DNA from: Phoronis australis | Taxonomy: Eukaryota; Phoronida; Phoronidae | Length of the DNA: 64,000 nt | Direction of reading: 5' to 3' | Assembly (NCBI GenBank): GCA_002633005.1 | Contig: NMRA01000521.1 | Span: 221,691-285,690, forward strand | Shown: positions 35,101 to 47,100 of the stretch, piece after piece | Layout of the letters: each line of letters begins with the position of its first letter | Numbering within the stretch: the stretch's first letter is position 1 | Program-made: the position numbers and the translations under genes | The notes under the pieces: generated by a model | Seen by the model: the letters and a program-made list of their open reading frames with translations, nothing else | Databases searched by the model: none | Told to the model about the DNA's origin: nothing

Positions 35101-38100
35101 AGAGGTGTCGCGTTAACCTATGGGTAAGGCGAGAAACCACTCAGCGACGTCAGTGGTTCATCTGCAGAGTGAATACAGCTATATTGCGGGGTAATCGTTC
35201 CCGCTTGTCCGAACAATGAAGCTGAGAAGAAAGCGGGTATATCGTTTTTCGACTTCCTCGAGACCCCGAAATATTTAGGAAGTGGCTCGCGGTAGTGAAG
35301 AATGAAAAGTACGCTCTTAATTGCAAATATGAGGCCGTAGAACATCTCCGTGTCTGTGGCCGGCATTTCGTCGACAGTGATTTCTCTGACGTGAATTCCG
35401 GCTTACCAAAGAACTCTCCACACGTTCCGTTGCTTGTGCATGTTCACGGTGCCATTCTAGTATTTCTTGATCAGTGTATTCCGGTTCGAACTGATAGCCT
35501 GTGAAACCTTACGAGCCGCCCCGTGAAGTCTTCGTCGAATGAGCTCTCAGTCGACTAAGTCGGGATTAGCGCCGGGCGAGTTGCCATGTACACGTTTATT
35601 ATTCTGCGTTCTGTTTCAAAATGACTTATTCTCACCCTAACCAATGCTTATATAAGATTGAAACAAAATCTGTCTCATTAGATGCAACTTGTAATGCCTT
35701 TGGAGTATTCATGATTGCAAATGTTTTGAAAAGCCAGCAGTGAATAAACCACTGCGTTAGCGGCTTTTTAGGTGCAATAAAGGTAATGACCGGGCATTGA
35801 GGCCGACCGTGTGAGCTCATGCTAATTCAGTGTTTGCTGACAGAAAGTTGTCGTGAAACAATAACTCGATTTTGTATGCTATGGTCACAAGTTATGGGAG
35901 TCTTTACTAAGATATACAAATATGTTATTCTAATCATCGTTACTGTACAACCTTTGCCCTGACGGTTCTGTGGTAGGGGAATCTCCCTTCTCGGCCCCCG
36001 ACAAGTAAGTAGACTTTCAGCTTCGTGGCTAATTCACGTAAGTAATTACGTGCACATTATTTCTTTAGCTCACTATTACAGTCTTTTCGTGACTGGAGGT
36101 TTAGTTTCCAACTGAAGCTGGTTTATGTTCGTGATGTCCAGTCCCGGCGGCCGCGACGGGCCTGATCGGGTTCCGAGCCACTTGCAGGGAGAAACAAGCG
36201 TTTTGTGTGTTGAGAGCTGAAAAAATCGCAAGTCTAAAAGTACAACACATAGCTATGTTCCCCCGGCTGTATTTCACGGATAAATGATTCGAATTCATCA
36301 CCAAACAGACCGAAACTCCTATGATCGACCATGTAACTTGGCCTACCGAACTCTGTAGGCTACGGTACGTTCAAATACCTATAAATCTGTAACAGTGAAA
36401 TAAAACAACAGGTTTGTTCAGGAACTCGATGTATTTGTAAGGGGTTTACATTGAATTTTGATGATTTATTCGTGTAAAACGATGAATTCAAGCGATAAGT
36501 TGACACTAGTAAGCGTGTTGTGAACTGCTGAACAGACTGCCAGTAAAACCAATGACGTCATTGGTTAATTCCAACACCTACGTCTGCCGTTGAGGTGTCA
36601 GCAAAACCACTGAACTTGCTGTTATCGAGTGGAACTACTCGATCCAAATTCATGCGCGCACCCACCCTTCAATATCGGTTGCTCGAATTCCTGCCGTTGT
36701 GGACCTTTTGCTGACAAAAGAGCGGACGGACTAAAAGAAACCGGGAGCACCACTGTGAAGTGCGCGTTTGCGATTATTTAGTACCATTTTCTTGCACTTT
36801 TTGTCTCTCAGGGGCGGACCTTCTTGCCCACTTCGTCAAATGAGGGGCTCGAACGAGCCCCCTGAGCCCCCCTGGATGCGCGCATGAAATTGATGCAAAA
36901 TAGGTTGTTTTTTTGGGTGGCATTCTCCTTTAAGTATAGAACAGTGCGCACGTCAGCATGAAAGGAATTGAAAGTACGCGATTTCAGTGGCTGATAATTG
37001 TTTTTAAAGAGACCATATTTGATGTACGTTGACCCTTGGTCTTGGATAACGAGTCTGAGAAGTCACATTGAACTTCAAAAATGAGATGTTACGATTTACG
37101 AGAAAATAACGGACCCTTTGTGTCTAGTTGCACGACGTGGAATGTTAACAGCTTAATGACGTCATTTCCAGATCAGCCATTTTGGTGGGGTGGGAATTGA
37201 GAAGGCTTTCGCTGCAATTCAGTGTGCTGGTCATGAAAAATCTCTTGATGAATGCATTCAACTGAGGACAGTCAACGGCGCCATATGCAACCGACAGACA
37301 TCTGTAGCCGGAGTTCTGTGTTCCCAGAGTAAGATTATGCCTTGTGTTTTTCAAAAAGTGGTAATGATATTGAACTAATTCAAAGAAGGCCTAATCAGAT
37401 TAGGCAACCGTCTTCCCTCATGGCACACACAGGTGTTTTATTAACAGCTTCCTTTTTGTTATTAACCCAAGAATTTTCTTATGAGTTGTTATTCTTTTCT
37501 CATATATCGAAATTCGTGTTTTTTCAATTCTTAAAAACCACATTGGACTGATTGTGACAACAGATCTTTGTCCATAAACGAATTCCTTCACAGACACAAA
37601 GATAATTTTTTTGTTTGTCGTCTTCCTGAAATAAAACACATTCTACAAAACACACGCAGTTTTTAGATATACCTACATGTTCGAGATCATAGTATTGGAA
37701 AAGATTAATGTAAAAGGTTTGTTTTATTCATCATTCCTCAAGTTCTAACGTTTGACGTAAAATTCATTTCGCCATTGTGGTTACGCTGATTGTGTAAAGT
37801 CCTGATAAAACACAATAGAGGATGTGGCTTTAAGTGTACTAGGGAGAAATCCGCGACGTGTCTAGCTCCAAACTCTACACTATAACACAACACACTAGCG
37901 TCCGACAGCAGCTCGTGCCCTTATCATTGAGAAGCACTGTAACTTTTCTCAAGACTTGATTCGAAAATTAACGAATCGTGTCGAATTTCATTGGAAAGTT
38001 TACTCGAAGCATGCAAAAACGAATAGTTGATTTTCGAGTCGAGGCTCGCGGTTTGTTGGCCACCGGCCAGCTGTTAGTTATCCTCATGGCGGCATCAACT

Positions 38101-41100
38101 TCACTACTCTTCAAAAAAACTTTACAGGCTTTGACAGAATTCTATCTGACTCTGACAAATTTGGAGAAACTTCGTGTCAGAATTTTGTTCCTCAATTTTG
38201 TCAAACATTTATCGCAATATCATCGCACTTTTGTTCGACTTTACACGGAGTTTAACGTGGCGTTACTGTGCCTAGTCGCGAATTGCTTGCTTTTGAATAC
38301 ACTTAATAACAAGTTACTGGGATTTCGGCAAAGTGCATGGAACCACACCTGATGAGATTGTGTCGAAAAGTTGGCGGAAATGTGCCGAAAACATGTGCTA
38401 GTCGAAAAGTAAGTAATAGACTTACGCATCGACACTTTGTCGAATTTCGACACTTTCCAGTTTATTTTGAACACTACTGTACAGAAGTATTCGTGATCGT
38501 CTGCCAATATAGTGGCAGCAAATCTGCCTTTAAAATGATAATTTCATGGGTAGTCGTGTTTCTGTACTGCCATACTGCTACCGTATGAATATATTAAAGC
38601 AATTTTAAAGTTGCTTTTTTCTATCAAAAAGAGGTTATGATTTTAGATATCTAATGTTGTAAAGCTGTTTTGAAATTGTTTCTTGGTGGCGTCATTCTGC
38701 GAGTATCTTTCGTGGTGTTTCCAGGGTTTCGAAAAAGTAGGTTGTTGTTTCTTCAGATCAAGCTCACAAAATTTCGGTCCACGTTGTGACCTGAAATTTC
38801 ATGAACTTGGTTTTTCACGAACCCTGAGATTGCATGTCAACTGATTAAGGAACATGGTATGACTGGTTTCATTATGGTAAGTAGACAGAAAGCACGCCCA
38901 ATTTAATGTCGCATTGATGGTTTAATCAAGAATAGTATATTTTGCTGAACATAAATTATTACATAGTAAATTAACCAATAAGGACGCAATATGACTTTCA
39001 GGATTACCCGATCTTCTTCCCAACATAACATTGTTGATGGACACGGTGAGACTGGAGGATCGTTCCCTGTTCCATTTACAATGTGCCATGGAAGAGAACT
39101 GTGTATCGTCTACAGCTTATGAAATACGAGCGAGGTACCCTGGTAAGTTTCACCATGACCACGAGAGCACAGTCAAATTTGATCAACTGTTACTTTATCG
39201 TCCAACTACTATCGTTTTTAGCAAAACGGTTTGGGCAAAGTGGTGTTTTTAAAAATAGCTAAGTTTATATTTAAGTGTTTAATTGCTGTTCTTAGCACTA
39301 ATCCAGTCTTGTTTGTTGAGCATTAGCAGGGAAGTTTTATGGTCGTTACTTAACCACACCTATACAATGTACACTTGGTCTTTCTTTATCTATTTTTGAA
39401 CTCTGTGATCTGCCTTGACATTGTAACTGAGACATATTTTCACTCATCAGTTGCATCTTTCTTCACGGTAACAACATAACAATCAATGCAAACGACACGA
39501 TGAAATTGCGAGGAAAATGTCGATTCGAAGAAAGATTAAAACATTCGTGTAAACGCAACTATTTTACTGTACGAGATACATGCACATGTATGTTTCGGTT
39601 GTGATACAAGAGAACTGTTATCATGTAAGTATGTGAAAACCTCAGACTAGGCGCGAATCGAAAGGGGTCCGAATGTTTGCGTCACTGCACTAGGGCAGCC
39701 TGTGTCTATCGCGTCTTTCTTGTTGAAAGGCCCCCTAAAGATCCTGGATCCATTCGTGCACATTAGTGTTCCACTCAGTGCTGTATTGGCAAAATTAGAG
39801 ATAAGCAGGCGACCAAAGCCCACTGTATCACTTTGGGCACTGTACGGTAACTTACGGTGCGTAGGCGCTACGTCCAAATGCCAAAAGGTGGTTGGCTGCG
39901 TGTACGTGCGCCTACGCCCCACTACAGCACTGGTTCCACTGCTACTGTAAATCTTTTATGACGGAGTTTCGTCGTTCAGAAACTTTTCCAGACGTGAGGG
40001 TTCTGAACGTGCGATAACATCTGGCTCCTTTGTTAACTTCCCAGCACAGTCGTTTATCCCGTATGATAACAAGCAGGCCAATTATCTCCCAGGCTTCAAA
40101 GGGTTACAGAATGGTTTGTCTTAATTTCTGTTGTAGTTGGGCGATTTTGGTGATTCCAAAACTAAAGATGATCAGCGTTTGACAAGGAATTCAGAAATGC
40201 TATTAGTTTATGTTCAAATATGTTATAACTTAACTTTCATTTTAGCAGCACAGCCCAGTCACGTTAGATACGATCTGATCGGATATTAGAGCAATTACCG
40301 AACAAAACAGAGCCGGCCCTCCAACTATAAATACCAGAATGGAGTTAATTAGTCGTGTAAGATATTCATTTGGCTACAGGGGTGATCTTCCCAACTTGTT
40401 GTTGGGCTATAGAATCGAACAAGTTGGGAGCAACGGGAAAACACCGTAATGACACGTGTAACATAATCTTACATACATTAATGATTCATTTAAATTCATT
40501 TTTCTCAGGTGCTTACCACAGTCAAACTAGGAGGCTCCTCCGGTTCTCAAGTAGTGTCGCTAATGTTGGTACTTCAGATTTTCATCCTCACATTCCCAAG
40601 GAAAGTTGGGAATGGCATCTTTGTCACATGTAAGCTATTTGGCATCTTATACGTAGCGTGTTTGGTCACTTGCTAAACACGTGCATGAACGTGTACCATG
40701 CATATTCTCAATGTGTTTGGATTAGTACATGTATATAGTCTAGACACCTTACTGTGCGTTTGATCAATTACGACAAAACGCGCTTCAACGTTCTCTTTAC
40801 TTCTGGCAAAATAACAATTCGCCAAGAATATTTTTCTGTTGTGAAACGAATTTGTTTGTCATTTGTTCGTACGACTAAGGCTACATTTAGTGTCGGACCC
40901 ACCTGGAATTTACGTTCAATATCTAAATAAAAATAGCTCGAGGTTATTAATTTTTGTCGTGGCCAGATTCAAAGTGACGGAAGTGCATGGCGGCCATTTT
41001 GTTTTCAAAATAACATTCGAAACCTTCTTAAACTCGAATTTTTCATTATATTCCGTTCAAAATAACCAGGTAAGTAATGCAATACACATCAAAAAAGTGG

Positions 41101-44100
41101 TTTAAAAATTTCTAAAACATACTCTACCAGCAATGAAGAGTACTCTAATTCCCCACTTCTTTTGCACAAAAACAATTGCCAAAATTGCAATTTGTTTTCA
41201 TTTTTCAAAGGCTGATTATTATGCTGCAATGGAAATCTTTTCCAGATGTTGTAGTGTGACATCTGGGCAGTATAAACCACACTACAGTGGTAATAAACTA
41301 AAATTTTCTTGATTTTTATTTTTGTAACAAAATAGAATGTCACTTGTTAATGTCGAAGTTCTTGTTGGCACCGGAAATACAATCTTATGAAGGTAAGGAA
41401 TACACTGAGATCGATTTCATGAGAATCAAAGACCCAATTTGATTTTTGCTATTAAGCCAGCTTAACAGTGCGAAATGTAGATTTAATATATTCTTCAGGC
41501 ACTATCACAGCATGGACGTATTCGCGCACTACGATATCATCGACTCCAACGGGTATAGAGTGGCTGAAGGACACAAGGCGAGCTTCTGTCTCGAAGACAC
41601 GGATTGCCAGCCCGGCGTTAAGCCGCATTATCAATGCGTTAACTTCGGAGATCAAGGTATGGTCACTTTTCAACTTATTGATAGTTTCCATTAATTTGCC
41701 GAAGTCACGGGCACTTTTATCTATTCAATAATGTGATAGGGCTGGAGAAAGTTGTTTATCGAAGGATTCACCAGGACCGGGTTGTTTAATCAGGGGCAGT
41801 TGCACTTCACTTCAGGTTAATAACTGAGCATCGTACGCCTGGGGGACGGCGAGGAGACGGTTCACTTACGTACACGTGCACTCGCGAAATCTTCTCGTCG
41901 TCCGGCCGCTGCCGGTCGTCGCTGATCAATCAAAAATCTTGACCTCTAGGGTACATGTACATGTACGATGCAAGTATTAGGTCAAAATCGATTTCTTTTT
42001 TTTTTTTTTTATGTATTTATTATCCTTTACAGACAATTACAAAAACAAACAAACAAATAAGTACACCATTCATTCACGCATGCACACCTCAGGAAGACCA
42101 TTCTCATATCTCGTTTAAAGTAAATATCTTCTACATGAACTTAACATGAAAAATAAATTTTTCCCATTTTGCAGAGAAGCTGTCATGTACAAAGTTGTTA
42201 TGTGCATTTAATTTTTCAGCATTATAGTATTCATAAGTTTTTGTAACGAACTTGAGAAAATTAGGTATATTTTTGTGACATCTCTCTTTGTAAATGTACT
42301 GTTTAGCTAGTAGAAGTAAAATGTTAAATAGGAAATCTTGCGTCTTGTAAAGTCCAAGAATAACAATATCGTAAGACAGAAAGTTGGGAAGCTGAATGCC
42401 ACACTTTTGAAGTAGCTTTTCGAATTCCTTCCAGAAATCTTGTACAAAGCTACATTCCCAAAAAAGGTGTGACAGCGTCTCTGGAGCTTTATTACAAAAG
42501 GAACATAGATCAGAATCCCTAACACATATTTTGACTAAAAAGGTATTTGTTGCAATAATTCTATGTAGTATTCTAAATTGGAACCATCTAATATGGGGAT
42601 CCTTTGTAATTTTGTAAGGTAAAGCATATATTTTCTTCCAATCTAAACTATCTCCTAGCTCTATTTCCCATTTAGACTCTGACTTAGGTTTCTTAACGTT
42701 ATTAAAGACTGAACAGATATGTCTACAACCCTTCAAATCTTTCCGTAAGTGAGTAATTGCTAAAGGCATGCAAGGAGAGTAGACATTAACACTTTTAAAT
42801 TTACTTTGAAATAGACTTTTTTGAAACCTTTTTAGAACAGAAACAACACCATTATATTCTACAAAGTTGGTTTTCACGTCGAACCTATTTTTCATATTGT
42901 TTAGACTAACAAGATCACCATCAGAGGTATACATATCTCTAATAAATCTCAAGCCTTTTACAAACCAAGGCTTATAAAAAACACCTGTGCCTCCGATCGC
43001 CAAGTTACTATTAAACCACAAAGGTTGGTTCAAAAAGTCCTCTTTACTTGCAACAATTATTTTCTTGTAGAAAGATAACATACTTTCAAATACGTCGCGC
43101 CAGTAGGAATTACCAATTAGAGTTAACTTCGACTTAATAAAGTCATCTCCAAATGAAGCAAAATTCTTTAAGAACGGGTAGAGTGCGTACAGTAATTCAC
43201 CACTTTTAGACGCAGGGCTTTCCAGATATCTACGGGCCATAGCGAGTTTTAAAGCTTTGCTGAAAGTATGCATATTAACCATTTGAATTCCCCCTCGATC
43301 AAGTCCTAAACAGGCCGTAGTTCGTTTAATTTTATCATTACGGGCCTGCCATACAAATCTAAAAAATGTCGTATTCAATTCACCCAAGACTTTCACTGAT
43401 GGATTTGGTAAACTTGACAACAAAAAATTAAGTTTAGAAATAGCTAATGTTTTAATTACCGTTACTCTACCAAACGGCGTTAAATTTCGTCGACTCCAAC
43501 TTTTTAGTAAAGACTTGATCTCAGTTATTCTTGCAGTGAAGTTCTTATGCGTCATACTATCCAATTGAGTGTCGAAATCCACCCCCAAAAATCTAAAAGA
43601 TTTTTTTGTCCAAGACAAAATTTCTTTTGTAGGAATCACGTCATCACTACCAGTTTTACTTCCAAACCATATGGCTTTTGTTTTATCCACATTCACTTGG
43701 AGACCGGAGACACTAGCAAACAAATGTAGTACATTCAGTGTGGTAGTCAATGACAAATTCGACCCATCCAACGTAATTGATGTGTCGTCCGCATATTGCG
43801 AAATCAAATATTCCTTATTCCCAGCAACTACACCAGCAATATTTTTATTATTCTTGATTAAATACGCCAAAATCTCCGCGCACAATATAAAAATGTAGGG
43901 AGACAATGGGTCACCTTGTCTGCAGCCACGTGAAATATTGAACCAAGAAGATGGGTGACCATTTACGACAACACAGGACTTAATATTACTGTAAAAGACT
44001 TTCACCCACCTTCTGATCGACCAACCAAAATTAAGGAACGATAAAGTTTTTTGAATAAAATTCCACGACAATGAATCAAATGCTTTCTCAAAATCAATCA

Positions 44101-47100
44101 GTAAAAGCAATCCAGGTTTGTTAGCTGCCTGGGCATAAAACATTAAATCATATAGCACTCGGATATTTTCGTTCATATTTCTTCCAGAAACGAAACCTGT
44201 CTGGTCCTTACTGATTACTTTTCCCAAAACGGATTTTAACCGTTCAGCTACTGCCGAAGAAGCCAATTTATATGTCACATTGAGCAAGGATATGGGTCTC
44301 CAGTTTTTCAAATAATGTTTACTTTTATCTGCTCCCTTAGGGATGCAGGTGATCACTCCCTCTTTCTGTGTTGAGGATAACTGGCCAACAGCAAAACCTG
44401 TATTAAGTGAGCGAACAACGAAATGTCCAATGTCAGCCCAAAAAAATTTCAAAAATTCCACTGAAAAACCATCAGAGCCTGGGCTTTTGTTGTTTTTCAT
44501 TTTTTTCAAGCATTGTGTGACTTCTTCATATGTAAGAAGACCTTCTAATTTTTCTTTTTCTGTCTCATTCAGCTTGGAGACACAAACATTATCAAGAAGA
44601 GTTTTTAAAGAAGTATTGTTAGTATGTCTATATTTGTATAGATTTTCATAAAAAGTTTTGGTTTCCTGAATAACCTCTTCTTCACTATTGGTTTTAGTAT
44701 TGTCAGATTTCCACAAAAAAGGCATAAACTTACTTGTGTAATGCCTATTTTCCAAGTGAAGAAAATATTTGGAAGGCTTTTCACCTTCTTCAATCCATCT
44801 TGCTCTCGACCTAGTCATAAGACCTCTTAACTTATTTTGCCTTAGCTCAGCAAGTAAATTATTTTTTTGTTCCAGTAGTTCCCTGTCAAGGCTTAGACTT
44901 TTTTCCAACAAGCTTATTTCTTTGATAAGTTGCTGTTCAACTCTGTCACATTTTCTTTTTAAGTAAGTGGCAAAGGAAATTGTTTTGCCGCGAATCTCCA
45001 TCAACAACGTTTCAAGAAAAAGTTGATCATTTATAGACAATTGTAAATCTGAATTACTTGTACTATCAACAGCCTGAATGTCGTCAGTCATATATTGTTG
45101 TTTAACTAATTTAATAGTATTCTTGACTGCAGCAATATACTCAGAGTTTTTTAGGAGAGAATTATTAAACTTCCAAAATGATTTTCTCCTCCTGGAAACA
45201 TCACTTTTAAAAAAAACCGTTACCATTGAATGATCGGAACGGTAACCGAATTCTATTATGGAGTCGTCAATATCAGCTAAAAGGTTTTCAGAAATTAGAA
45301 AAAAATCTAGTCTGGATCGTTTACTTCCAGCTCTCCAAGTATATTCTTTACTACTGGGGTTTAGTTCCCGCCACACATCAACAATAGACAATTCTGTACA
45401 AATCTCCATCAACTTAATCCGTGACTTTGGGTTATTAACTTGTCGATAATTAATCGTGTCCTTAGACTGATCGAGAGCAAGATTAAAATCGCCTGCCCAA
45501 ATAACAGAGTAATTTCCTATATCTTGAATATCTTGTTTTATTCTTTCAAAAAAAGACGGCGAGTCCCTATTCGGACAATACGTATTAATTAACGTAATTC
45601 TTGTCTCATTAATAGTAATATCCAAAATTAATTTATTACCATTGTAGTCTTGCCTAATGTTATGTAATTTATACTCAAAAGTGTTCTTAAAGAGGATCGC
45701 CACTCCACGGGAGTTTGAGGAATTTGAATTGAAAAAACATTCATATCCCCACATTGATCTAATATTGTTTTCTTCTCTCTTAGTAAAGTGTGTGTCCTGT
45801 AGGCAATAGATGGAGTATTGTTTTTCTCTTAAATAATTGAGTACATCTTTTCGTTTTTCATGGAGACCCAGCCCTCTGCAGTTCAATGACGTTACTTTAA
45901 GTTCACCTGTCATCATTACAACGGTTATGCACATATATCAAATGACAATCAAATAATAATGGTACAATCCTGACCCATTCACACCACATACACACAAAAC
46001 AAAACAAAAACAATACAAACACATCCACGAGCACATCATAGATTTCACAGAGTACAACATCGATGTGAAATATGATGTAACATAGGATAGAAAAACTGAT
46101 CCTCATCGTAAGGCTTATTCTCCCAGTATTTTTCATAATGAGACTATAATAAAAACATTTAGAAGCATTGCCCACACGGTCTCATACAAAAAACAAGTAG
46201 AACGAAATTTAAGGATAACTACATTTCAGTAAAGTGATTTGGCTCTATAGTATGGGTTTGAGACTTGTCGGGACGCCCGCACAGAGCAAACAGATCACAC
46301 ACATAAAATAATAAGGTTGGAATTCTTTTTGCCGTGCAGACCTTGCTGTTTCCACTAGATTTTACCAAGGTCGCACATAACATTCGCTGTACTGCACATG
46401 TATGCATGCAGACGTAGTAATGGCGCATAAGAAGAAATTTGAGGGATAATCGAGTGAACGTACTTTCTACTCACTGCATACATTTACGTTTACTTAATAT
46501 CATGGATCATTTTGGATGGTTATGTAATAAAATTGGGCATAGTTGGTTCTCGGGTATGTTTCATCAACAGCGACTAAAATATAAGACAGAAATCTGATCT
46601 TGCGATCCCATTTCACAATTACTGAATTATGGTTTACCTATGTAGTTATTAGGATGCGAATTCCTAGAATGAGTTATACAAATTATCTCAGTATTTAGAA
46701 CTAATTGGCGCATTCTCAATCCTTGTATTTTTTGCTGAGGTGAGATTTAATTGTTTATCAGAAATAGTTGTGTGGAGCCTAAGACCAAATTTCTGACTTA
46801 AGTTAAGTCTTACAGTAAGTCACACTTTTCATGAAACTGTGCACTGACCTGTGGTTTTTAAGAAACTGATGCGTCGATGTGGCATGATTTTAAAGTGAGA
46901 TCTTGGCTGAAATCGATGCCAGCAGGGTTTTGTTTTTTGTTTAGTAGTAAGGCGCTGGTTTCAAAATCAATCGGCGTCTGGTCTACAAACCGGAATAAAT
47001 GCAGTGTATTGTTTTGGCCTCATCAACGCTTCATTGTTTTTCACAGGTATACGCGTTGGATGCGCCGACACCTATGCCCACGACATAGATTGCCAATGGA

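Larger units (their letters stand above)
34560..37171. other. LOXL intron 4 (2.6 kb)
   Basis: Phase-0 intron. It contains a THAP-like fragment (35182-35504) and a GC-rich interspersed repeat (36811-36886); otherwise no feature seen. Confidence 0.75.
41657..47046. other. LOXL intron 8 (5.4 kb), hosts a LINE
   Basis: Phase-1 intron from GTATGG to TTTCACAG. About 4 kb of it is the antisense L1/Tx1-type element; the rest (41657-41995 and about 46200-47046) shows no feature. Confidence 0.85.

Noticed and set aside
40326-40449. TATA-like motif followed by a 36-codon ATG frame in LOXL intron 6
   Set aside because: No recognisable product and a short frame; expected by chance in an intron.
43569-44966. 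Plus-strand frames within the LINE
   Set aside because: Antisense shadows of the LINE ORF2.
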